Shown here piece after piece: positions 17,816 to 26,802 of a stretch of 64,000 bases of DNA. The stretch covers positions 4,092,001-4,156,000 of the forward strand of contig BOPV01000001.1 of assembly GCA_018332375.1 (NCBI GenBank), written 5' to 3'. The stretch is from Roseiterribacter gracilis. GTDB lineage: Bacteria > Pseudomonadota > Alphaproteobacteria > BOG-932 > Roseiterribacteraceae. The notes beneath the pieces are model-generated. The model saw nothing but the letters and a program-made list of their open reading frames with translations. It searched no databases and had not been told where the DNA came from. The translations under genes were made by a program, and so were the position numbers. Positions within the stretch are counted from its first letter, which is position 1; each line of letters opens with the position of its first letter.

Positions 17816-18414
17816 TCCGGCTGGTTGTTGCGGAAGATCAGACGATGGTGCTGGGCGCGTTGGTGGCGCTGCTGGATCTCGAAGAGGATATCGAGGTGGT
17901 CGGCCGCGCGACCAACGGCGACGCCGCGCTTGCGCTGGTGCGCGCGTTGGATCCCGACCTGCTGGTGACCGACATCGAAATGCCCGGCCGCAGCGGACTC
18001 GATCTGGCGCAGCTGCTCAAAGAAGAAGGGCGGCGCACGCGCGTGTTGATCGTCACAACCTTCGGTCGGCCGGGCTATTTGCGCCGCGCGCTCGAAGCTG
18101 GCGTGCGCGGCTATCTGCTGAAAGACGCGCCGAGCGAACAATTGGCCGACGCGGTGCGGCGCATCGCAGCCGGACAGCGCGCGATTGATCCGGCGCTGGC
18201 CGACAGCGCGTGGGACTACGAAGACCCGCTCAACGACCGCGAACGCGAGGTGCTGCGCCTCTCCGAACACGGCAATAGCAGCAAGCAGATTGCCGCCATC
18301 CTTGGCCTGTCACCCGGTACGGTGCGCAATTATTTGCACGAAGCGGCGCAGAAACTCGGCGCCGGCAACCGCATCGATGCGGTGCGCGTTGCGCGCCAGA
18401 ATGGCTGGCTTTAA
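17812..18414 (+). CDS. NarL/DesR-family response regulator
   Basis: 200 residues. Receiver with acidic pocket (VVAEDQ), phospho-acceptor Asp54 (LVTDIEMPGRSGLD) and the Lys in YLLKDAPSEQL; LuxR-type HTH at about 140-195 (LNDREREVLRLSEHGNSSKQ, ATILGLSPGTVRNYL region). It is the partner of the kinase just upstream and probably controls the adjacent ABC exporter. Its TAA is shared within a TTAA with the stop of the convergent DUF1501 gene. Confidence 0.93.
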   Translation: MIRLVVAEDQTMVLGALVALLDLEEDIEVVGRATNGDAALALVRALDPDLLVTDIEMPGRSGLDLAQLLKEEGRRTRVLIVTTFGRPGYLRRALEAGVRGYLLKDAPSEQLADAVRRIAAGQRAIDPALADSAWDYEDPLNDREREVLRLSEHGNSSKQIAAILGLSPGTVRNYLHEAAQKLGAGNRIDAVRVARQNGWL

Positions 18415-19658
18415 ACGCCGACCGCTTTCGTCAAACCCAGCGGTGCGTAGGGCACGGTCGGGAAGACGTTGGCGATGTTGGAATTGCCGGTGCGGTTGAC
18501 CAGCACTTCGGACAGGACGCGGCGATAGTCGGTGGTGATCGCAAGATCGCGCGTCTCGTCCAGCACCGCCGCGTTCAAGCCCGGCCAGGTGCCGTAGATC
18601 TTGCCGCCATTGATACCGCCGCCAAGCACGAACATCGCCGATCCATGGCCGTGATCGAGTCCGCCCGAACCGTTTTCTTTGAAGCGGCGACCGAACTCGG
18701 TCATGGCGACGACGGTGACGCGGCTTTGATAGGCGGCAATGTCGTTCCAGAAGGTGGTGAGGTTGGACGACAATTGCCGCGCCACGTTGTTCATCTGCGC
18801 GACCAGATTGTCGTGATGATCCCAGCCGCCGAAATCGACCGTCGCGACTTCAAGCCCGATATCCATTTTGATCAGCTGCGCCAGCGATGCGAGGCCGGTG
18901 CCCAGACCGTCATTGCCGTAGGCGAGGCCGGTGCCCGGCGTATAGGCGATGACGCGTCCGGCAGCGTCGCGGGCCAGCTTGCTTTGAATCGCCTGCGTCG
19001 CCGACACGGTTTTGCGCGCGACCTGCTCGTAGCCGCTATTGCCTTTGGTCAACGCGGTATAGATGGCGGTGTCGGTGGTTGCGTTGGTGAGCGCGAAACT
19101 CGACGGCGTCGACACGGCAACCGCGCTGGCATCGCCCATCAGTGAACGCGGCACGCTGCTCGACACAGCGACGTCAGGCAGCAGGCCACCAGCATTGCCG
19201 ACGGTTGCGACGTGGCGCGCCAGCCAGCCGCTGGTCTGGGTCTTTTCGCCGTCCGCGACGCCGCGCTCCATAAAGTCTTGGCTGTCGAAATGGCTGCGCG
19301 AATTCGACAGCACGCCGGTCGCGTGCACGATCGCAAGTTTGCCGTCGGTATAGAGCGATTGCATGCCGCTCATCGTGCCGTGCAGGCGCCAGTCGAGACC
19401 GTTGGGGCCGTTCGGAATCTGCAAGCCGACATTGGTGCCGCTGTCGCGCACGCGGATCGTCGGGCGGTTGGCGATATAGTCGGGATCGTTGACCGGTGCG
19501 ACCAGCGACAGGCCGTCGGCGGCGCCGCGCAAAAACAACACGACGAAGATGTCGCGATTGGTTGATGGCGTCGCCGCCAGCGCAACGCGCAAGCCCGGCG
19601 TGCCGGTCGCGATCATGGCGCCGGTGCTGGCGATGAAGGAGCGGCGGGTGATCGTCAT
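18411..19658 (-). CDS. DUF1501 family protein, Tat-exported
   Basis: 415 residues from ATG 19658; the longer frame to 19991 lies over the DUF1800 gene and is rejected. The N-terminus is a twin-arginine signal, MTITRRSFIASTGAMIATG, ending near ALA. The DUF1501 pattern (sulfatase/alkaline phosphatase-like fold) is clear: VVLFLRGAADGLSLVAPVND, VDFGGWDHHDN, TEFGRRFKENGSGGLDHGHG and FVLGGGINGGKIYG. It follows the DUF1800 gene by 11 bases. The two families are often encoded side by side and are presumed to act together outside the cytoplasm. Here they follow prepilin peptidase, which makes a type II secretion substrate plausible. Confidence 0.92.
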   Translation of the reverse strand: MTITRRSFIASTGAMIATGTPGLRVALAATPSTNRDIFVVLFLRGAADGLSLVAPVNDPDYIANRPTIRVRDSGTNVGLQIPNGPNGLDWRLHGTMSGMQSLYTDGKLAIVHATGVLSNSRSHFDSQDFMERGVADGEKTQTSGWLARHVATVGNAGGLLPDVAVSSSVPRSLMGDASAVAVSTPSSFALTNATTDTAIYTALTKGNSGYEQVARKTVSATQAIQSKLARDAAGRVIAYTPGTGLAYGNDGLGTGLASLAQLIKMDIGLEVATVDFGGWDHHDNLVAQMNNVARQLSSNLTTFWNDIAAYQSRVTVVAMTEFGRRFKENGSGGLDHGHGSAMFVLGGGINGGKIYGTWPGLNAAVLDETRDLAITTDYRRVLSEVLVNRTGNSNIANVFPTVPYAPLGLTKAVGV

Positions 19659-19669
19659 GCCGGTGCTCC

Positions 19670-21211
19670 TCAACGATAGACGTAGTTGGTGGTGGCGGCG
19701 ATCAACGCCACCATGCGCCGCAACGCAGTTTCCTGCGTGGTCGCCGCCGCGGTCGTTTTGGTGCCGTAGCCCGCACTGCTGTTCGTATCGCTCATCAGAG
19801 CCTGATAGACCGTGTCGTCGGGCCGATAGCCGAGCAGGCGGTTGAGCCAGAAATCCAACGCCGCCTGTCCCGAGGAAAGGTCGCTGGCGCTCATCTGCGC
19901 GCGCAACGCGCCAAGCGTGCCGTAGCTGGTCGTCGACAGCACGGTCTGTAGCAGGTTCCAGGTGCGTAGCGTCGTGTTGGTGGTCAACCAATAGCCCGCT
20001 GTGTCAGGCAGGCCGTTGGGCGCGCCCCAGCCATATTGCGTATAGCCGGTGGCATCGAGCGCGCTTGCCACGGCCGGCTGCGGATTCGCCGCAGCACCGG
20101 TCACGCGCAGCACGCCGATGATCTGTTCGAACGGGCGTTTCAGCTTCACGCCGCTGATCTGCAGCGCATCCGGATGCGTCAGGATCGCGCGCAGCGTGTC
20201 GGCGATCTGCGTCGCCTGTCCGTTGCGCGCCTGGAAGGTCGCAGCGCCCGCATCGATCACGCTTTGCGGCGGCGTATCAGAGACAAAGCGTTTGGCGAGC
20301 TTGCTAGCCAAAAACTGCGCCGTGCCGGTGTGCGACGCCAGCATGTCGAAGAGCTGTCGCGCTTCGGATTGCGGATCGCTGGTTTGTTTCAGTGTGACGC
20401 CAAGGATCTTCTTGGTTTCGGTATTGTGGAATTCCGAAACGAACACAAAGTTGCCGGTGTTCGGCAGCGTGCGATTGCCCGCGCGCGATCCGTTTTCGAC
20501 CGTCCAGCCCGACAGCGCCTTGGCGGCCGTGACCACATCCAGATCGGTGTAGCCGGCGGCAATGCCATTCACCATCGGCGGCGTCGTGAATTCGTAGTAG
20601 TTGCTCACGCCCAGCGTGTGCAGCTCCATCATCTCGCGAGCGAAATTCTCGTTCGGCGTCGTAGCCCGGCTCGATTGGTTCGAGAGGTAGTAGAGCATCG
20701 CGGTCGAACTCGCGACGCCTTCCAGCATGGCGCGAAAGTTGCCCAGCGCGTTGGCGCGGATGACGCGGATATACGCCGCGTAAGAAACGGCGGTCTGGTT
20801 CGACGTCGATGCGTTGACGTTGAAATGGTCGGTCCAGAACTCGACCAGCTTTTCGCGCAGCTGAAACGGGCTGGTTGCCGAACGGATCCACGCCGCTGCG
20901 CGCGTCTCCTGCACGACGCGATTGATTTCGGTGTTGTTCGATTGCGCGATGAACGGCCACAGGTCGCTGATCGGCGCGTAGAGCGCGGTCAGTCCGCGTT
21001 GTTCGGTTTCGCCGGCTGCGTTCCGGATCGGGATCGTCGCTGCAGCAAGCGCTGCGTCGCTGACGCCGTCGCTATCGATCGGCGCCGCCAATTGCGCGTC
21101 GAGCCACGCGGTCGGGCCCATCATCCCGATGTAATACAGATCCAGCGGCGTCGCCCCGTAGGTGACGCGATTCAGCAGCAGACGGGATTGATCAGGCACG
21201 CTCGCAAGCAT
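19670..21211 (-). CDS. DUF1800 family protein
   Basis: 513 residues from ATG 21211 (MLASVPDQSRLLLNRVTYGA); a longer frame upstream lacks family similarity and overlaps the prepilin peptidase gene. Family features are LLNRVTYGATPLDLYYIG, LREKLVEFWTDHFNV, FAREMMELHTLGVSNYY, ALSGWTVEN, and a C-terminal WLTTNTTLRTWNLLQ. No classical signal peptide is evident at this start, so it may be exported with DUF1501 or the start may be further upstream. Function of the family is unproven. It is transcribed between prepilin peptidase and DUF1501. Confidence 0.9.
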   Translation of the reverse strand: MLASVPDQSRLLLNRVTYGATPLDLYYIGMMGPTAWLDAQLAAPIDSDGVSDAALAAATIPIRNAAGETEQRGLTALYAPISDLWPFIAQSNNTEINRVVQETRAAAWIRSATSPFQLREKLVEFWTDHFNVNASTSNQTAVSYAAYIRVIRANALGNFRAMLEGVASSTAMLYYLSNQSSRATTPNENFAREMMELHTLGVSNYYEFTTPPMVNGIAAGYTDLDVVTAAKALSGWTVENGSRAGNRTLPNTGNFVFVSEFHNTETKKILGVTLKQTSDPQSEARQLFDMLASHTGTAQFLASKLAKRFVSDTPPQSVIDAGAATFQARNGQATQIADTLRAILTHPDALQISGVKLKRPFEQIIGVLRVTGAAANPQPAVASALDATGYTQYGWGAPNGLPDTAGYWLTTNTTLRTWNLLQTVLSTTSYGTLGALRAQMSASDLSSGQAALDFWLNRLLGYRPDDTVYQALMSDTNSSAGYGTKTTAAATTQETALRRMVALIAATTNYVYR

Positions 21212-21282
21212 CGGCTTCTCCGACGAGTGCAGTTCCACAAAGGATGCACGTTTTTCTCGGAAATATCCTGCGGTCTTTTCCC

Positions 21283-21993
21283 TTACGCGATGGTGAAGAC
21301 GATCCAGGCGCCCAGCAGCAAGCCTGGGCCGAACGGAATCTCCCGCTGCGGCTGTACACGCGCCGCGAGTGCCACCGTCAACGTTGCGAGCGCAGCGATT
21401 AACAAAGCCGGCCCAATTTGCTGTGGCTGCATCCACAGCCCCAGGGCGGCAAATAGCTTTACGTCGCCGAATCCCAGCGCTTCACGCTTGCGCAGCCGTA
21501 TGAACGCCCAGCGAACGAGCAGCAACAGTGACCCTGCAAGCAGTGACGCACCCACTGCCTCATTCAGCGTTTGCAACGTCGCTGCACGCGTCAATCCGAC
21601 CACCGCAATCGATCCGACAATCAGGTCGGGCAGAAGCTGATCGGCGAAATCCGACCACAACAGCGCAAGCGTCGACGCGCCAAGAAAGCCCCATGCGAAT
21701 CGCTCCGGGACGTCGCCTGGCGCGAGATACAGCGCGGCGATCCAAACCAGCATCGAGCCTGCTTCCAACAGCGGATGCACCAGCGCGATCGTTGTGCCGC
21801 AGCGGCGGCACCGGCCGCGCAGCCAGCCCCACGACAGAAGTGGGACGAGCTCGAACCAGACCAGCCGCACGCCACACGCATCGCAGACCGAACGAGCCAT
21901 GCCGATCGGACGCGCTTGCGGAAGCCGCAGCACGATGGTCGCAAACAAGCTTCCCTGGACGAGGCCGAGAAGGGCGGTCAACACGGTCAACAC
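21283..21993 (-). CDS. gspO: Prepilin leader peptidase / N-methyltransferase
   Basis: 236 residues from GTG 21993. An N-terminal cytoplasmic zinc-type loop carries CDACG and CRRCG pairs, as in bifunctional PilD/GspO. The two catalytic aspartates fit DFADQLLPD and GFGDVKLFAALG. About seven hydrophobic helices. It cleaves the leader of pseudopilins before the Phe of GFTLLE and methylates the new N-terminus; GspG, H, I, J and K encoded across the divergent promoter are its expected substrates. The DUF1800 and DUF1501 genes follow it on the same strand. Confidence 0.95.
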   Translation of the reverse strand: MLTVLTALLGLVQGSLFATIVLRLPQARPIGMARSVCDACGVRLVWFELVPLLSWGWLRGRCRRCGTTIALVHPLLEAGSMLVWIAALYLAPGDVPERFAWGFLGASTLALLWSDFADQLLPDLIVGSIAVVGLTRAATLQTLNEAVGASLLAGSLLLLVRWAFIRLRKREALGFGDVKLFAALGLWMQPQQIGPALLIAALATLTVALAARVQPQREIPFGPGLLLGAWIVFTIA

Positions 21994-22059
21994 GATGCTT
22001 GTGTAGCGCAGCTTTTCGGCTGGCGCATGGGCGGGCGCGCCGTGCTACTGCATGCACGC

Positions 22060-23769
22060 ATGGATTTGGCCGCCTCCAATTCTGCAATCGCCGAGCAGCG
22101 TCCGCTCGGCGCGCTGCTTGTGGGGGCAGGGCTCGTCAGCGCTGATGACGTGGCGCGCGCGTTGACCTTCCAGCGCCAATTCGGCGGACGGATCGGCAGC
22201 ATCCTGGTGCGGATGGGCGCTGTCGGTGAGGATCGGTTGCTGCAAATCCTGTCGCAGCAACTTGGTTGGCCGGTGGTTGCGCGCGACGCACTGCCGACTG
22301 TCGAATCGATTCGCGCAACGCTCGACGCAAGCTCGGTTGAGTTCGATTGGTGGCTCGATCAATCCGCGTTCGCCTGGACCGGCGAACCTGGCAGCGGCGG
22401 GGGCGTCGTCGTCGTCGCGCGCGATCCGCTTGCGGCGCTGCTACAGGAGACGGCGCAACGTTGCTTCGGCACCGTCACCTTTGCCTTGGTGGCAACGCAG
22501 GATCTCGACCGTCTTCTCGACGCATTGCGCCGCGCCGATGAGTTCGATCGCGTCACGCCCGAGACGGCAATTGAACAGCTGCGCGAACTTGCCGAAGCCG
22601 CGCCGTCGGTCGAGCTGGTTGCGAATATGCTGAGCCAGGCGGCCGCCGAACGCGCCTCCGACATTCACGTCGAACCCGGCGAGCGCAGTTTTACCGTGCG
22701 GCTGCGGCTCGACGGTGTGTTGCAAAAGCGGCTGGATCTGCCGCGCGACCGGTTCGATGCGGTCGCGTCGCGGATCAAACTCATGGCGGGTTGCGACATT
22801 GCCGAACGGCGCCTGCCGCAAGACGGGCGGTTCGTGTTTCGCGCCGGCGGTGGCGAAATCGACGTGCGCGTCTCGGCCTTGCCCGGCGTGCACGGTGAAA
22901 GTCTGGTGCTGCGTCTGCTGCCGAAAGGCCGCATGGAATTCTCGCTCGACCGGTTGGGCATGGAAGCGGCGACTTTGGCGCGCTATCGCGCCGCGATTGC
23001 GGGCGCCGACGGAATCGTGCTCGTCACCGGGCCGACCGGATCGGGCAAGTCGACGACGCTCTACGCGACCATCGAATCGATCGATGCGGGCGAAGACAAA
23101 ATCGTCACGGTCGAAGATCCGGTCGAATACGAACTGCCCGGCATCAGCCAGGTGCAGGTGCAAAGCGACATCGGCTACGACTTTGCGCGCGCGCTGCGCG
23201 CCATTCTGCGCCAGGACCCCGACGTCATCATGATCGGCGAAATTCGCGATCGCGAGACGGCGGAAATTGCGGCCCAAGCGGCGCTGACCGGCCATCTCGT
23301 TTTCTCGACCTTGCACACCAACCACGCGATCGGCGCGATCACGCGGCTGATCGATCTCGGCGTCGAACCGTTCCTGGTCGCGACCGCGCTGCGCATGGTC
23401 GCAGCGCAACGTCTGGTGCGTCGCCTGTGTCCGCATTGCGCGACGCGCGACGAGCCCGGCGCCGCAATCGACGCCGAAGCGCGTGCGCTGGGGCTTGCCG
23501 GTACCGCGAACTGGCTGCGTCCGGTTGGCTGCAGTCACTGCGGCAACACGGGCTATCGCGGCCGGCTTGGCTTGTACGAAGCGGTGCCGATCGATGCGTC
23601 GCTGCACGATGCGATCGTGGCCGGCGCGCAGGAATCCGAGCTGGTGCGGCGTGCCAGAGCGGCGGGCTATGCCGGCCTGCGCGAAGACGGGCTGGCAAAG
23701 GCATGGCGCGGTGAAACCAGCGTCGCTGAGATTCTGCGCGTGCTCGGCGGCGGCGAGTTGGACGCATGA
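22060..23769 (+). CDS. gspE: Type II secretion ATPase GspE
   Basis: 569 residues if ATG 22060 is used (MDLAASNSAIAEQ); ATG 22027 is the alternative, neither with a strong ribosome site. N-terminal GspE/MshEN-type domain (about 15-90), then the AAA-type secretion ATPase: Walker A GPTGSGKST (Lys330), Asp box, Walker B and the zinc-binding tetracysteine CPHC...CSHCG. It powers pseudopilus assembly at the cytoplasmic face, docking on GspF and GspL. The open frame further upstream crosses the prepilin peptidase gene and is not coding. It overlaps gspF as ATGA. Confidence 0.95.
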   Translation: MDLAASNSAIAEQRPLGALLVGAGLVSADDVARALTFQRQFGGRIGSILVRMGAVGEDRLLQILSQQLGWPVVARDALPTVESIRATLDASSVEFDWWLDQSAFAWTGEPGSGGGVVVVARDPLAALLQETAQRCFGTVTFALVATQDLDRLLDALRRADEFDRVTPETAIEQLRELAEAAPSVELVANMLSQAAAERASDIHVEPGERSFTVRLRLDGVLQKRLDLPRDRFDAVASRIKLMAGCDIAERRLPQDGRFVFRAGGGEIDVRVSALPGVHGESLVLRLLPKGRMEFSLDRLGMEAATLARYRAAIAGADGIVLVTGPTGSGKSTTLYATIESIDAGEDKIVTVEDPVEYELPGISQVQVQSDIGYDFARALRAILRQDPDVIMIGEIRDRETAEIAAQAALTGHLVFSTLHTNHAIGAITRLIDLGVEPFLVATALRMVAAQRLVRRLCPHCATRDEPGAAIDAEARALGLAGTANWLRPVGCSHCGNTGYRGRLGLYEAVPIDASLHDAIVAGAQESELVRRARAAGYAGLREDGLAKAWRGETSVAEILRVLGGGELDA

Positions 23770-24968
23770 GCGGTGACTTCGCCTATGAAGCGACCGACGA
23801 GCAAGGCCGTGTCGTGCGCGGCCGTCTCGAAGCGGCGAGCTTGCGCAGCGCGCAGCGCGCGTTGCGCCGGCAGGGTTTGTCGCCGCTCGCCATCGATCCG
23901 GTAACGACGACGAGCCGCACGTCGCGTCGCACGCGCGCGACGCGGCAGGATCTGGTGCTGTTGCTGGACGAGTTGGCGACCTTGCTGGGCGCCGGCGTTG
24001 CGCTGTCCGAAGCGTTGCAAGCGGTGCAGCGGGGCGAGCGTCCGGCGACCTTGGCTGCGTCGCTCGAAGAATTGTCGCGCGCGGTTCGGCGCGGCGAGAA
24101 TTTCGCCGACTCGTTGCGTCGTTGCGTGCCGGGCCTGCCGGCTTACGTGCACGCGCTGGCGCAAGCCGGCGAGACCGTCGGCACCCTGGCCGCATCGCTC
24201 GCCGATGCAGCCAAGCAGATGCGCTACGACCTCAAGCTGCGCCAGGATTTCGCGCAGGCCTTGCTCTATCCCGCCATTCTCGCCGCGGCCGGAATCGCTG
24301 CCGTGTTGTTCGTGTTCGTCGCAGTCGTGCCGCGCTTTGCGGCGCTGCTCGACAATCGGCAGGTCGCCTTGCCGTGGTTGAGCCGCATCGTGATCGCGAC
24401 CGGCCTGTTCGTGCAGGCGAACCTGGTGTGGCTTTTGCTGGTGGCGCTGCTCGTTGCGGTCGCGCTGACGGCGTGGTTGCGCCCGCCCGAACGGCGCGCG
24501 GCGCTGCTCGACCATCTGCGCGGCGTGCCGGTGATCGGAAGCTGGTTGATCGACGCAGACGCGGCGCGCTGGTCGACCTTGGTTGCGACGTTGCTAGGCG
24601 CGAAGCTGCGCTTGATGCCGGCGCTGGCCTTGGCGCGCGCGGGTGTCGCGCTGCCAAGCAGCGCGCGCAATCTCGACGCGGTCGAACGCGCGGTGCGCGG
24701 CGGTCGCGCGCTAGCCGACGCGCTTGCAGCACATACCGACTTGTCGGCAGCCGCAATCAATCTGGTGCGTGTCGGCGAACGGTCGGGCGAGTTGGCGCGA
24801 ATGCTGGCCAACTACGCCGACATGGCGACGCGCAACGCCGATGCGCGCCGCAAACGCGCGCTGGCGCTGGTCGAGCCCGCCGCCATTCTCGCCATCGGCG
24901 GCATCGTCGGACTCGTCGTTGCCGCCATCATGCTTGCCGTCACGTCGATCAGTGCAGGGGCCGTATGA
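23766..24968 (+). CDS. gspF: Type II secretion inner-membrane platform protein GspF
   Basis: 400 residues with the two GspF domains (about 70-190 and 270-390) and three membrane helices near 165-190, 215-240 and 370-395. The N-terminal YEATDEQGRVVRGRLEAASL is typical. It forms the inner-membrane platform rotated or levered by GspE. Both ends overlap neighbours as ATGA. Confidence 0.95.
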   Translation: MSGDFAYEATDEQGRVVRGRLEAASLRSAQRALRRQGLSPLAIDPVTTTSRTSRRTRATRQDLVLLLDELATLLGAGVALSEALQAVQRGERPATLAASLEELSRAVRRGENFADSLRRCVPGLPAYVHALAQAGETVGTLAASLADAAKQMRYDLKLRQDFAQALLYPAILAAAGIAAVLFVFVAVVPRFAALLDNRQVALPWLSRIVIATGLFVQANLVWLLLVALLVAVALTAWLRPPERRAALLDHLRGVPVIGSWLIDADAARWSTLVATLLGAKLRLMPALALARAGVALPSSARNLDAVERAVRGGRALADALAAHTDLSAAAINLVRVGERSGELARMLANYADMATRNADARRKRALALVEPAAILAIGGIVGLVVAAIMLAVTSISAGAV

Positions 24969-25456
24969 ACAAGAAACGCAATGTTGCTTGGGCCCCCGCC
25001 TTCGCGGGGGCGCGTTGCGCGCGCGGTCGTCGCGCGCAACGCGGATTCACCTTGCTGGAAATGTTGGTCGTGCTGGTGATCATCGGGCTGGTCGTCGGTC
25101 TGGTCGGCACGCAACTCTTCAACCGTCTCGACCGGTCGAAAGTCACCGCGGCGGAAACGCAGGTGAAGCTGCTCAAAAGCGCGCTCGACACGATGAAGCT
25201 CGATCTCGGCCGCTATCCGGACGCGCAGGAAGGCTTGCAACTGTTGCTGGTTCCGCCGGCCGATCCGGCGCTGCGCCGGCGTTGGACGGGGCCGTATCTC
25301 GACGGGCAGGTGCCGGTCGATCCATGGGGGCGCGCCTATGTCTACGATCCCAAACCGGCAGCGAACGGGCCGGTGACGTTGTACAGCCTCGGCGCCGACG
25401 GCAAGCCGGGCGGCACGGATCTCGATGCGGATATTGGTTTCCTCCCCGCGCGCTGA
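24965..25456 (+). CDS. gspG: Major pseudopilin GspG with a repeat-expanded leader
   Basis: 163 residues. The start is fixed by the ATGA overlap with gspF, and there is no other start before the cleavage site. The prepilin peptidase site is RG|FTLLEMLVVLVIIGL with Glu at +5. The mature part ends with the calcium-loop pattern YSLGADGKPGGTDLDADIGF, typical of GspG. The leader is 27 residues rather than the usual 6-10. Residues 8-16 (AWAPAFAGA) are the translation of a dispersed palindrome, followed by a second inverted repeat reaching the cleavage site. GspG builds the pseudopilus that pushes substrates through the secretin. Confidence 0.95.
   Translation: MNKKRNVAWAPAFAGARCARGRRAQRGFTLLEMLVVLVIIGLVVGLVGTQLFNRLDRSKVTAAETQVKLLKSALDTMKLDLGRYPDAQEGLQLLLVPPADPALRRRWTGPYLDGQVPVDPWGRAYVYDPKPAANGPVTLYSLGADGKPGGTDLDADIGFLPAR
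24992..25043. repeat. Two consecutive hairpins inside the gspG leader, the first a REP-like palindrome
   Basis: 24992-25011 is an eight-base stem GCCCCCGC/GCGGGGGC with loop CTTC, the core of the dispersed palindrome. 25011-25043 is a 13-base perfect inverted repeat with a seven-base loop, ending just before the codons of the cleavage site; the two share base 25011. Together they cover nearly all codons of the GspG leader after residue 9. Confidence 0.85.
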
Positions 25457-25823
25457 GCGGGGTTTCACCCTGCTCGAGATGCTGATCGTGCTGGCGGTGT
25501 GCGCACTGTTGACGGTGCTGGCGCTGCCGATGCTGGGTAATCTCGGCGCGTCGCTGCGCTTTCGCTTTGCGCGCGACGGCATCGAACGACAGATCGATTC
25601 CCTTGCCACGACCGCCTTCGCCCAGTCCCGTGCGATGCGCATCGGCGGCGCCGACGGCGTCGTGCTGGATCTGCCGCGCGGCTGGACGGCCGAAGTGCCG
25701 CGTCCGATCGACATTCGCGCCGACGGTGCGTGCAGCGGCGGCGAGCTGTTCGTGCAGGCGGGCGACACGCGCTTTCACTACCGGCTCGACGCGCCGCGCT
25801 GTCATCCGGTGCTTGTGCCATGA
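25425..25823 (+). CDS. gspH: Minor pseudopilin GspH
   Basis: 132 residues, overlapping the end of gspG by 32 bases. Leader MRILVSSPRAERG then FTLLEMLIVLAVCALLTVLA with Glu +5. The remainder is a short beta-rich domain as in GspH. It is part of the pseudopilus tip complex region. It overlaps gspI as ATGA. Confidence 0.88.
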   Translation: MRILVSSPRAERGFTLLEMLIVLAVCALLTVLALPMLGNLGASLRFRFARDGIERQIDSLATTAFAQSRAMRIGGADGVVLDLPRGWTAEVPRPIDIRADGACSGGELFVQAGDTRFHYRLDAPRCHPVLVP

Positions 25824-26221
25824 AAGCGCAGCGCGGCTTCACCCTGTTGGAATCGATCGTCGCGCTGGCGATTCTCGCGGTCGTGTTGATCCCGCTCTAC
25901 ACGCTGATCGGCAACGCGATGTCGTCGATGCTGCGCGCGCGCGACGCCGCCGATCGTGCCGCCGACGAGCTGAATGCGCTGGCGGCGCTGGAGACGATCA
26001 ATCCGGCGCTGCGCCCGCAAGGAACGTTGCAGCTCGGCACCGTGCAGATGGTGTGGCGTGCGCTCGAAGCGGTGCCGCCGGTGCTCGGCGCGGATTATCC
26101 GACCGGCACGTCGTCGTTTGCCATCGCGCTCTACGACCTCGATGTCGAGCTGCGCGATGCAAAAGGCCAGGTGCGCGCGCAATTCCCCGCGCGCCGCATC
26201 GGCTGGCGGAACGGACGATGA
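25820..26221 (+). CDS. gspI: Minor pseudopilin GspI
   Basis: 133 residues from the ATGA overlap. Short leader MKAQRG then FTLLESIVALAILAVVLIPL, with Glu +5 and the SIVALAIL pattern typical of GspI. It nucleates the GspI-J-K tip. The next gene also starts at ATGA. Confidence 0.9.
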   Translation: MKAQRGFTLLESIVALAILAVVLIPLYTLIGNAMSSMLRARDAADRAADELNALAALETINPALRPQGTLQLGTVQMVWRALEAVPPVLGADYPTGTSSFAIALYDLDVELRDAKGQVRAQFPARRIGWRNGR

Positions 26222-26802
26222 AGCGGCAGGCCGGATTCACGTTACTCGAAACGCTGGTCGTGCTGGTGCTGGTTGCGCTGATCGTGGGTGTGCTGGCCGA
26301 TGGCGGCAGCCGGCTTGGCGATCTGCGGCAACGTCTGGCGACGCGCGTCGAGGGCGCCAGCGATCGTGCGATGCGCATCGGCTGGTTCCGGCAATCGGTT
26401 GCCAACGCATTGCCCGATCTGCCCGGTGGCAGCGGCCTGTTTCATGGTGACGCGCAAAGCCTGACCTTGTTGACGCTCGCGCCGGTCGGTGCTGCCGGGG
26501 GCACGCCGACGATCCTGATCTGGCGCCTCAGCGAGCCTGCACCCGGCCTGCATCGTCTCGAGGTGCAGGAAGGCGACCGTACGCTCGAGACGCTGACCTG
26601 GCGCGGACCGCGCGGCCTGTTTGCCTATCTCGACGCCGCAGGCATGCAGCATGCGCGGTGGCCCGACGCCGACGGCGCGCCGCAATTGCCCGCAGCAGTG
26701 TTGTTGCAGAGCGGCGCCGACGAAACGCCGGTCGTCACCTTCGCTGCGATCGCCGGCGCCAAGAACGTGCCAGCGAAATTGCTGGAGGCAGCGCAGCGAT
26801 GA
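26218..26802 (+). CDS. gspJ: Minor pseudopilin GspJ
   Basis: 194 residues. Leader MKRQAG then FTLLETLVVLVLVALIVGVL with Glu +5. Length and the downstream beta-rich domain (SGLFHGDAQSLTLLTLAP, LIWRLSEPAPGLHRLE) fit GspJ. It forms the pseudopilus tip with GspI and GspK. Confidence 0.9.
   Translation: MKRQAGFTLLETLVVLVLVALIVGVLADGGSRLGDLRQRLATRVEGASDRAMRIGWFRQSVANALPDLPGGSGLFHGDAQSLTLLTLAPVGAAGGTPTILIWRLSEPAPGLHRLEVQEGDRTLETLTWRGPRGLFAYLDAAGMQHARWPDADGAPQLPAAVLLQSGADETPVVTFAAIAGAKNVPAKLLEAAQR

Noticed and set aside
19659..19991. Extended start of the DUF1501 gene
   Set aside because: Would overlap the DUF1800 gene and bury the twin-arginine signal that begins at 19658.
21571..22059. Long N-terminal extension of GspE
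   Set aside because: It lies antisense over the prepilin peptidase gene and gives unstructured Arg/Gln-rich sequence.
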